Shown in pieces: positions 32,601 to 44,600 of a stretch of DNA of 64,000 bases. The notes beneath the pieces are model-generated. The model was given only the letters and a program-made list of their open reading frames with translations. It did no database searches and was not told the DNA's origin. The position numbers and the translations under genes were made by a program. Source of the stretch: Dichetophora obliterata (taxonomy: Eukaryota; Arthropoda; Insecta; Diptera; Sciomyzidae); assembly GCA_963920525.1 (NCBI GenBank), contig OY986435.1, positions 222,940,399 through 223,004,398 of the forward strand, written 5' to 3'. Position 1 is the first letter of the stretch, and every line of letters starts with the position of its first letter.

Positions 32601-35600
32601 ATTTCTTTTAATATTGATGTATTTATTTTAAATGAATGACTCTTTATTTTATTTTCCTATTCAAAAATAACCTTTTAAACAGCCCCAAGATTATCACTTT
32701 ACATTAAACTAATGTTTATATGAATGAAGCAATATTTAAGAGTTTTTCCTTTTTTTGTTTCATCGTAAAAAGTTTTTCCGACTTTGATCGATATAAGGAT
32801 AGTTTTCAGAAGAAATTATTATTGGAAAATTGGTCCCAGGCAGAAACTTAATTTCAATTTTAAACTATACAGAATAACGTTTTCAGTTACATAGATACAT
32901 TTGTATTAAAAATAAAAATAATTTTTTTAACGAATTAGCTAATTTTGACCTACGCTTAAAATTTACCACTTTTTGTGTTATTTCGTTAGCTTTGTGACAT
33001 CCGACTAAGTGATGCCATATGGCATCATCGTCCTTAATGGGTTAAATAAAACTGAGACGTTCTGAAGTATATCCTTGCTTAGCAAAAATTGTCTTCACAA
33101 CGTCCTCTTTCAGAAATACGAGTATACTATATACGTTGCGTATTTTGCATTCAAAAAGATAACAATTTTTGGACTGCGACATTAATATTAAACCACGAAT
33201 TAGGATATCTACAGCTGTTGCCAACTAACTAGAAACACTTAGGGTAGAGTATAGTTTTAAAATTTTTTATGAATAAAATTCACTTTGTCTTAAACAATTT
33301 GTATTGTAACATATTATATATTTGGTTATCCCATTACTTAATTAACATCAAAAACTAAAGTAATTGAAAATTTTTTTATTCATTTAAACTTATTTTGAAA
33401 AATGTTGACATATGTTCGGAACATTTAATTAGAAACGAATAGGTCGTTCATAGAAAATAGGAACGTTTGTCTGCTTTTATGTATTTTTTAGGATAATATT
33501 TGGTAGGATAACCTTTCTGCTTGATGACGGCTTGGCATCTGCTTGCATGGACCGTATTAGATTTCAACATCTTTCAACGAGAATGGCTTCCCACGTAACA
33601 TTGATATTCTCAAATAGTACAATGAAATTGAAGATATTTGGGCGTTTAGAGCACCCATAAGTGTTTTATGGAGTTTAAATCTTCACTGGACGATGGTCAC
33701 TCAAGTAATCTGATTGTGCAATCTTTAAATTATTTTTTTATCAATTGCCGTATGTTTGGGATCATTATCTACTTGAAATGTTCAAAAAACCGAAAAATTT
33801 TCATCCGGCAACATGACATCACGTAATATTTCAACATATTTTTCTCTGTTTAAATAACCATCAATTCGATGAATCGGACCAACTCCGTTCCAGAAAAAGC
33901 ATCCTCAAACATTTATAGACCCGCCACCAACCAAGCCTACCAACCGGTGAAACGTATTTCTGATGAAGCTCAGCATCTTTTTAGACGCCTTACGTATTTT
34001 ATGCAGTCTGTTGTGACCTTAGTTTCATCACTCCAGACTACAAATTTCCATTGGCTTTTAGTCTAACCCGCAGGAGCGGGTTTCGTTCGCAAACTAAACG
34101 CGCCGCAGAGTGTTTTGATTTCATACATTCTTGTGTCAAAAATAGTAAACATTGACGGATTTTGGTAAAGTTTGGTACAGGATCGTCCTGTACAAAATTG
34201 GTCCTTTTAAAAAATTTCTAAAAAATGGTGCATCAATATGCAATTGGTCCAATGACCAATACTCCCTCGCGTACAAGCCCAAATTGGGAAACAGGAAATG
34301 TCGATATAGTATATTAATGAAATTTAATACGATGTCGTCTTTTGAGCTTATTTACACAGTTTTTAAACATAGTGTACATCGATTCACTAACACCTTCTAC
34401 CCCTTCCCCTCCCGTGCAACCCGAAAATGAAAAACATTCAAACGTCAACAATTTCAATGCAATTTTGTACAGTGTTGTATTTTTGGCTTATTAATACTAT
34501 TTTCAAACATGATGTACATTGCGACTCAAATGACCACCATCCCCAACCCACCCACAAACCACCTCCTCCCTCCACCCCAACCTATACAATCCGAAACTGG
34601 AAAACATCCAGCATCCACAGATTTTACCTAATTCTAGGGAAAAAGTTAGAAAGGTATTGTTTTTTTAAACAAGCTCAAAGACAATTAAAACAACGTTATT
34701 CTATCTAGCATTTCTAGTTTAACAAAAACAACTTTATAGACGCCGCATGTACAGAAGTGAAACTTCTTTACCCTTTCGGGACTACTGGGACAATACGTCT
34801 CACCAAATTACAAACTTTAATATTGGCCTGATTTTCAACGCCTCTGTCCAGCTTAAGAGTCCCAAAAACAGATTGAAATGTCTTCGTTGAAATGTAAACA
34901 AAAACATAACTTTGGTGGAACTACATCAGTTTTGATGAGTTATCTACTGAAAAAAGTCGTAAAAAAGCGTGGTTGGCAAAAATTGTGTTTTGTTGTGTAA
35001 AAAAGTATTTGATTTGGTAAATCAAAATTGTTTGGTGGTATTTTGTGATAATAAAAGGTGCTAATAAGCGGAAAGCACACGATTTTGACATATAAACCCA
35101 ATAAATTTCTTACGTACCCAATAAATTTTCCCAATCTGCATTTTGGATGTCAAAAAGGAAGCTTACCCGAGAGGATATTGAGGGTGTAGAGTGTGAGGAG
35201 TCAGACGCAGATATCGGTTTTGAATGATCTGATAGTGAATATTTGGGTCAGAGTTCCGATGAAACTAGGTCTGCTTCAGAGGCTGAAAATATTGTTAGTG
35301 TGCCCCCTGAGTTTGACAAAGAAGATACCGAGTCTCAGGTAGTGGCCCAGTGAGTAAATGTAGCCCCAGATGGCTGTTAGAACTTCAAGCCGAAATACAA
35401 GATCCCTGCAACAACGCTTTGTGCTACAAATGGTTTGGACTCTTTCATAAACTAAATCAATAAGTACATAACCACAATTTCTTAAACAAAAAAAAAAGAC
35501 CAACAAATATGAAATTCCATTGAAAACTAACAAATTTTTTTATATTTTAATTATTTTTCAACAAGTCAGAAATACTTTTTGGGATTTAATGTCCCTCGGA

Positions 35601-38600
35601 AAATGCTTACTGGGACTATATGCCCCAGGATAAAAGGACGATTTCAGGATTTGTGAGTGTGCAGAATATAATTTTCTTAGGTAAATCTTTCAGGATATGC
35701 AAAAATTTCTGGCAAGAGAGTCTGGCAAGTTTACAAAATAAAACTCCGTCCAGAAAGGGTTAAAATTAACGATATGAGAGCTTTTGTGAAAGAGACAGAG
35801 ATAAAGAGAGAGAGCATCTTAAAAATCATACAATACAAAATTTGGATAAAAATATTCTGCTTATTTAATATTTACACTGTCATTAGTTGGTGCTTTAATT
35901 GGTAATACTAATTTAATGGTTTTTGAATACTAAAATATGAGAAATATGTCCGTGATTTGCTATTTTCGACGTAAAAAATTGCATTTATTGTAGGGATATC
36001 TATTGTGGGGAGCTATCTATACACAAAAAACACAAAATATAGAAAATAATTATAAGTCATTTCAAAGAAATCTATGAACCCTATTGGGATCAAACGTATG
36101 AGATGGTCCTATTAATTTTTCACCCTCAACATTTCTTCTGAACGCACCTATACTTTATCTGCCAACCTTTTGCTGGTCCCTATACAAAAAAACACACAAA
36201 ATAGAAAATATCATTGCTCATGTACACAAAAACGTGACGAGACTCGAAATATTTTTCATTACAAACATTTTTCGTGACTAGACTCTTAATTTTTTACTCT
36301 CAGATTTAGCCTAAGAAGTTTCAATGCAAAAATAGAATAGCAAAGCAAAAAAAAAAGTGGTGCGGCCGCTGGATCCCGTCAAGAACGAAGTTCCTTACGC
36401 TTTTTCTAAAACTCCTCATGTTATTCGAAATGAAATCTGTATATTTTTATTTTTTTATTATTTTGTATTTTATATAATTGTTTTTAATTAAAATAATGTA
36501 AATGAACAATCAACTTGAAAAATTTAATTTAATATTTTAGGAAAAAATATTTATTTATTGAAAATGAAGATGTAAAATTGTCATTAGAGATGAAAATAGG
36601 CTAGCGATGTTTATTTCATGATGCAACAAGGCGTTGAGCATTGAACATTAGAGTGGACAATTTTTATATGGAATTATTTTTGTTTTTTGTAGGAGGTGGT
36701 TCGCCCCCTAATTTTTTTCTTTTGGGCACAAATAACATATTTCCAAAACTGTAGACTGTTTGGTCAACGTTAAGGCGTGGCACATGCGCCCTCAAGTTGA
36801 CAAGAAGGGATTTTGCAGAATTTAATAAGAAAAAAGTTATAACTTCATTATTATTTATCAAAATTTATATTAAGTATCGATATTATATTTAATTTTGACT
36901 ATTATTTTAATGCATGCCCCTAAAAAGGCGTGGCACCTTATATAATTTAAGTAATATATACGAAAGTCTGTAGTTTTTGCTTCAAAATATGATGGAATCT
37001 TACATATGTATGTAAAATTTATTTCCTAAAAGTCATTAAATAAATGCCGGCAAATTGCTACTGCTACTAACAAATGCAGCTCTGTGCTAATTAGTTGCGA
37101 TCAAGCAAACTTATATTTACATAGAAGTAGCAACACTGGAATAACGATCAAGCAAACTTATATTTACATAGAAGTAGCAACACTGGAATAACGGTATCTA
37201 GTACACATGTGCTTTTGTTAAGCTAAAAAAGAGCGTTGATAATGTGTTGTTATACATGCAAATGTGAAAATATTAATTTGATTTGATTGAAAGATAAGGT
37301 TTATAAAATTGGTAAGTTTAAACAACAAAGTGCTCGATATTTTCAAAATATAATAACATATTTAATATTATTCATGTAACTCAAACAGCAATGGAAACAA
37401 GAGCAAATGAAAAGTTATTTCTGCTTGGGCACGACGAAAGTCAAATCATTGGGTGCAAGTTACCATCAAAAGGGCAAATATTGAAAGTTCTTTTTTACAA
37501 TATGCGGAAAATTAAGCTCAATCTTCGTCCGAGTGCATATCTTGTAATTAAAGAAGCAGAAGTACTCTGGGATAAAGCACGTATTCCCACAAGCCAGAAT
37601 ATTCGTAGCGTTCAGAAAGTGGAAGCTCTATATCATCAGTGGAAGACACTTCAGAAAACTTGTAAGCGCCGTACAGCTCTACAGGAGAAACGTGAGCACG
37701 ATTTTGTGGAAGAATTAGACGATTTGTTTGATATCGCTCATGGTGATGCGTTAAGTATTATTCAAATCGAAGAAGATAGACTATTTCTACTTAATCAACG
37801 GAAAAAAGGCAGACCAGGTGGTATGATTGGAAGCGATCGAGCACTTTTTGAAAGAGAGAAAAGAAGAAATATGCGTGAAGAAAGAGAACTGATAAGGCAA
37901 GAAAAGTATCACCAGGAGCAATCTCAAAATTTGGTTGCAAGTCAGGACTACTCAGATGATGAAGGACAATTGGCTGAAATAGACAGTGATGAGCTTCAAG
38001 ACAATTTTCAACAAACATCTACTGGAAATGTGGGAAAGAAACGTAAAATGAAAAACTTTATAACACCCAAGCTTGTTGCGACTCTGGACAAGTGTAAAGT
38101 TAGCGACAGAGATGCTGTTCGAATTCTCATAGGCACTGCTGAAGCATTGGGCCATGATTTAAGTCAGTTAGCAATAAGTAAAAGTACAATTCGAAATTGC
38201 CGTAAAAAAATTCGATCTGAAACAGCTATAAATTTAAAGGAAAAATTTCAAAACATTTTACCGCAAACCATTACAGTACATTGGGATGGAAAGCTGTTAC
38301 CATCATTAACTGGAAAGGAAAAAGTAGACAGATTGCCAGTTGTTATTACATCTACAGAGACAGAGCATCTACTTGGAGTTCCTGCATTACAGGCTGGTAC
38401 AGGAAGGCAACAGGCTGAAGCAATAATCCAATTATTAAAAGAGTGGAATTTGACAGACAAAGTTCAGGCCCTGTGTTTTGATACAACAGCAACAAACACG
38501 GGAAGACTTCAAGGTGCTTGCGTGATATTGGAACAGGAATTAGGAAAAGATCTTTTGTACTTGCCCTGTCGTCACCACATCTACGAAATTGAATTAAAGA

Positions 38601-41600
38601 GCGTATTTGAAAAAAGAAATTTGTCTTCAAGTGGACCAACTTTGTCAATTTTCCAAAAGTTTAAAGGGTCCTGGGCGATGATAAACCAAGAAAATTTTAA
38701 ATTTGGAGTTCATGACGAGAAGGTAAGTCAGCATATTAGCGTTTTCGAATTAGAAGATCTAGCCACGTTTTTCCGCCAATATTTAAAAATAAAACAGCCT
38801 AGGGCTGATTATAAGGAGCTTCTGGAATTGAGCCTAATATTTCTTGGGGAGCACGAAAGGAATTATAAATTCAAGTCACCAGGAGCATGTCATCACGCTC
38901 GTTGGATGGCCAAGGCGATTTATTCATTAAAAATGTTTTTATTCAGAGAAGAGTTTGTCATGTCGTCAGATGAAATAGACGCCATACGCGATGCTTGTTT
39001 ATTTATTGTAAAAATTTATGTAAAAGTCTGGATAGAAGAGCCAATAGCTGCCAAAGCGCCTAATCAAGACCTTCTTTTTATTAAATCTCTTTTCACCTAC
39101 AAAAATGTCAACGAAAACGTAAGCAATGCAACTTTGGGAAAATTCCGTAACCATTTATGGTATTTAGCAGCAGAAACAGTAGGTTTTTCGTTTTTTGATG
39201 AAACCATTACTTCTGAAACAAAAACTCGTATGATAAAGAGACTTCGTGTAGAGCCAGAAAATGAGAGCAAGCGGCTGATTACTGATATACAGGACTTACA
39301 ATCAAAATCAATTGAGGACTTCGTAACCAAAAATACACTTCACTTCTTTGAACGTTTTTCGATTGCAACCGATTTTTTCCAAAAAGAACCCTCCCAATGG
39401 CAGAACGAGCCAAGCTATATACAGGGCGTAAATATTGTCAGTAAAATGAGGGTAGTTAACGATACTGCCGAACGAAATGTTAAATTAATGGAAGAATATA
39501 ATAATTCATTATCAAAAAATGAAGAAGAAAAACAATTTATCTTACAAATTGTAACTGATTATCGAAAAAACTATAAAGGTATTAATAAATCAGATCTCAT
39601 GGAACACTAATCAGTTTGTGTTTTATTTTAACTTGCCGGCATTTATTTAATGACTTTTAGGAAATAAATTTTACATACATATGTAAGATTCCATCATATT
39701 TTGAAGCAAAAACTACATATTTTCGTATATATTACTTAAATTATATAAGGTGCCACGCCTTTTTAGGGGCATGCATTAAAATAATAGTCAAAATTAAATA
39801 TAATATCGATACTTAACATAAATTTTGATAAATAATAATGAAGTTATAAATTTTTTCTTATTAAATTGTGCAAAATCCCTTCTTGTCAACTTGAGGGCGC
39901 ATGTGCCACGCCTTAACGTTGACCAAACAGTCTACAGTTTTGGAAATATGTTATTTGTGCCCAAAAGAAAAAAATTAGGGGGCGAATAACATGTTATTCA
40001 AAAAAAAAAAAAAAATGTCCACTCTATTGAACATTCATCACGTTCCTCGTATGGTGCTTGGATTGAAAGCTGGACTTTCTTTGGAGTATAAAAAAAAACA
40101 CATTTTTAGGATCCACCCTGGTGTCAAAAAATTTTTTGAAATTCTTACATCATGTACGAAATCAGCGACCCCTGCCAGCACATATAAAAAATAGTATAAA
40201 ACAAAAAACACTTTTTCAGGGTCCACCCGGCGTCAAAAAACTTTTTGAAATTCTTGAATCAGATTACACTGTATTACACACATTTGCTGCATCCATTTCT
40301 TAAAACTTTATTGCAATAAAGATTCTCACGTACGATTTAAAACAAACACACAAACATAAAAAAGTATGTGTGGGGCTGCCAGGCACGATAGAAGTGAAAC
40401 CTTCAGAAAACTGTAGAAATTTTTAGTACAACGACTTTTTCAAAAAACATCGTAATTTAAGAATGTGATAAAGTGATTTGAAAATCAAATTTTTGACTTT
40501 CCATGCAAATATCTCGTCTTTAAATATATTGAATTTAAATGTTTTGTTTTTTTATTCAGGAGTCCAATAAAGAGACTTAACAAAAATATTTCATCATCGT
40601 GTTTTGTAATAATTCTTCAAATTCTTGTAACAAATTTTATTGCACTAGTGTCAATATTATTTCTAACTAGCTGATATACCCGGTGTTACTCGAGAGTCAT
40701 TTATATAAACATTTTAACATACACTTCTCGATTAAATGTTTTTTTAAAATCGGGAATAATGAAAAAAATGTTGAATTTTATTTGAATTTTATTTTATTTA
40801 ATTTTATTTATCCACCGTTTGCTAGGTAATTGAACGAACATTGATCCAAAAAAGGTTAGGAAAATTTTTGTTGTTGGTGGTTCCATCTCTTGCGGTGAGC
40901 TAATTGAATTCAAAGAAGTGGTACGAAAAACAGATTTTAAAAATTAAAAAGAATTTTTATATTTACTCAATCTTAAAGCAAGCACAATTACCTTTTCAAC
41001 AAAATAAAAATTATGATGGGACTCAATGCGTCCTTGAGATATGGACATTTTAACGTCTAAACAAAGATTTATATTAAAAAACATATTGAACTTTTTAACA
41101 AAAAAAAAAATGTTAATGAAATATATTAAAAACAGCAGAGTTATTGGCATTAAAAGTAAATACTTTGATTTTCATATAATTTTTTTCTCATTATTAGCTA
41201 TCAATGTTTTATGAAAATTCGTTGTGCTAAAAATGATTGTACCTACTAAAATTTCTAAAAAAAAACTGGCAGTACTGCATTATTTTACTTTTTAAAAGTT
41301 TGGTAGCAATAGCATTTTCGCAAAATATTTCGCAAAACTTATCTGCTAGCTGCATAAGAACATCAGATATTCTTCTGTAAGCAGAAAATAGCGCCACCTG
41401 TCTGTAATCCCAATCATGTGGGGTTAAATTTGAAGAAACTTTTGCAAAAACATAATTCAGCTATTCAACGCAAGGTGTACGTTTAGTTTGTACCCACACA
41501 TCTTACACATGTGGCGCCATCTATCTGTGAATTTAACGCACAGATCAAAACTAAATAAATAATTGTGCTGACCAGATGCGCATAACTTTTTTTTATATCG

Positions 41601-44600
41601 CCATATAGCTTAAACTGATTACATGAAAATATTAACTTTTACAGCATTCTTATTCACAGTCATCTTTTCGATAAAATTGTGATATATATACAACATTTAA
41701 AGTACCATTGATAAAGAACTAATTGACAACGGTGACACAATAGTGAGAACAAATAGAGCCATCACAACAAAACAAATTTAACAGGAGGGGGGCGGGGGGT
41801 GGGGAGGCAAAATATAAGTAGATGATCACTATAAAGAAAATTTTGTATAATCCAAAATGTTCGTAATTACTTTAGACACACAACTGCATTCTTAGAGATA
41901 TATATGGGGACGTTCAAACTATATAGAGAATTTTAACACAAAACTAAATTTTATTAATAGTCTGGTATGAAAAATAGATTTTTAGCCATTACTTTTGATT
42001 GGAAAGAGATATTGGGGTAATTTTTTCACATAAATTATTTTTGAGACTTGACTTTTTTGTAAAAAATATAAAAACAATATTTTGGAAAAAATAAATTTCG
42101 CGAAAAAAATCAAAGGGGGTACCCTTGTTGTTTTGATGACAAAAACAGTAAAATAATTTTTGCGCTTCGCTGGAAGAATTTTTGCAAATAAATGCTATGT
42201 CATATGAAAGGTAGTTCGATTTGCTGTTTTTAATTGATTTCATTTTTACAACAACAACAATTTTTGAGCCATTTTTTGAGTAAAAAGTCAATATTTTGGA
42301 CCTTTTTTGACATAATCATAAAACATATATACACTGACTTAACGGTACAGTTCAACCTATTTTTGTGAAGTGATTTTATTGAACTTTTGAACAAAAAAAA
42401 TTTGAATGAAATATATTAATGGGCAGCGGAGATATTTGCATCGAAAGACCAAACTTTGATTTTCATGTCGTTTTTTTCTCATTCTTAGGCAACGATGTTT
42501 TATGAAAAAGTCGTTATACTGAAAATTTCTCCAATTTCGAAGATATGTGAATGTTTTTGATGTCAAAATAACAAAAATTTTTTAAAATTAAATACAAAAA
42601 AATCTCCGATACTAAAAAGTTTTATAATAACAAAATTACCGTTAGTTGAAAAATTTCAGAGGGGGCGTGGCTAAAACTAAGTATGTAACATTTTAAGTTG
42701 GGATGTACTTAATATGTATACTTAGTTTGAGCAAAATCCGTTGAGCTGTTTAGATTTGTATAAAGGTCAAACAAACAAACAAACAAACAGAAAATGAGTT
42801 TTATTACTATAGATATTGCCACGCCCATTTGTCCGATAACGCCTACTTACTTGACCGTAATTTGTCATAACTGTGCCTACCCTTGTACTAAATTTTAGTA
42901 CCCTATATCGATATTTTTCGAGATACAGTGGTTTTATAATATTGACACACCCCTCATTCAAATAAAGCCCACTTTTTTGACCGTAATTTGTAATAATTGT
43001 GCCTTACCCTGTACTTAATTTCAGTACCCTAGCGTCAATATTATTCGAAATACAGTGGTTTTCTAATATTGCCACGCTCCTTTGTTGAAAAACGCCTATA
43101 TTTTTGAATTGTGCCTACCCCTGTATTGAATTTCAGTACCCTATTGTCATTATTATTTGAGATAAAATACTGGTCGTCCTGCTCAAAACAGAGCGATTGA
43201 ATCAATTTTTCACTCTTTTCACTTCGGTTGTTGAAATCGGTTAAGATATTTTGAAAGATCTTAGGCTTTCAGAAATCCCTATTAACAAAAAAAAAAAAAC
43301 GAATATTTTTTGTGTCAGTAAACCGCTGCCCGCCCTCCTCCCCCCCCCGTATGAAATACCGTCTACTGCGTTGAATAGATCTAAACTGAATTATAATCTA
43401 TTGTACAGGCATTGAACTACTTACGGGCATAAAAAATAGTTTGTTTTTTATGTTTTTGAATAGAATTCACAAATTCAAAAATTATTTGACAATAAAATTT
43501 TTTATTTTTGCGTTTTCGAAGCTTGGCAAACACTAGGTAAAAATGGGTCGCTGATGCCATATTCATTGTCAGAATTTACAAATTCTAAAATTGATTTGAC
43601 AGTAGGGTTGCCACCTTCAAATTTTTTATATTTGCGATTTCAAAGATGGCGCAAAAACTAGGTCAAAATGGGTCGCTGATGTCAAATCCATTGCCAGAAT
43701 TTACAAATTTCAAAATTTATTTGATAATAGGGTTGCCACCTTAAAATTTATTATTTTTACGATTTCGAAGCTGGGGCAAAAAATAGGTCAAAATGGGACT
43801 AGGTCAAAGCCGACACCAGTCAAAAGAGTGCTTTTATATAAAATGGTTGGTGGAGTTTAAATTAATATTAATTTAATTATCACTTTTATTTCATGGCAAT
43901 CGTTTAAAGAAAAAAATGAATGTGCAGTAGGAATCAGAAAATAAAATTTTAAAACAAGTCATTTTTACTGGTGTGGTAAATTAAGTATTAATCCCATTAA
44001 AGAGCTAAAATGCTAAATTAATATTTCGTACTATTTCCGCTCTAGATCATATCGATCGCAAGTGACTTTGATGCGAAAAGAAGTTCTCTATCAGTCGCCG
44101 GGTGGACACACTTTTCTTATACCAATCGATGAAGGTTTCAAGGTGAGTTCATTTAATTTTCTAAACATGCTCAATTTTACGATTGCTCCTTACGAACAGC
44201 AAACAACTAGAAGCAGCTTGGTTGATAACAAAGTTATCGATGGCCATGTTATTCTTAATAATGTCATATTCACCTCGGCTGCACAGCTGGAGGTGCCTCA
44301 GACGACTGCTGCATTTGAAGACAACATTAAAGTGACTGTGAGCTTCTTCCAGGAAAAAGATGGAAAGAGTGAGATTTTTTGCTATGAGCTACTTTTGTCT
44401 CTTGAACATTACTTTTTTTTTTTAGACCGGTTCATTTAGCAAAACTGTTAAAATATTTTGGTGCGCGTCAACTTTCTAAAAGTTCAACCCTAAATGAACA
44501 CAGAAATACCTTCAGACCAAAAAAATTTGACCCCCTGACCTTTGCAGAAATCGCTTAAAGGTAATTTTGAAAATATGCAGGACCTGAACCACTTTATAAA

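Larger units (their letters stand above)
36649..40026 (+). mobile_element. hAT-like transposon, apparently complete (element B)
   Basis: 3378 bp, starting TAGAGTGGACA and ending TGTCCACTCTA, flanked by a perfect 8-bp duplication TTGAACAT (36641-36648 and 40027-40034), which fits hAT nTnnnnAn. The terminal inverted repeats are long, 36649-37053 and 39633-40026 (about 400 bp, only a few differences and small indels). They enclose one uninterrupted 739-codon transposase gene on +. Both ends, the gene and the duplication are intact, so this copy looks young and may be autonomous. It lies in Fas1 intron 4, same orientation as the gene. Confidence 0.9.

Noticed and set aside
36362..36377. GCGGCCGC next to GGATCC, like a cloning linker
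   Set aside because: No vector sequence follows on either side; the flanks are ordinary AT-rich genomic DNA, so chance is more likely than contamination.
44143..44439. Reading Fas1 exons 5 and 6 as one exon running to 44439
   Set aside because: The frame is open, but the 57-bp segment and the tail after 44368 lose all FAS1 similarity, while GT-AG signals and phases fit exactly.
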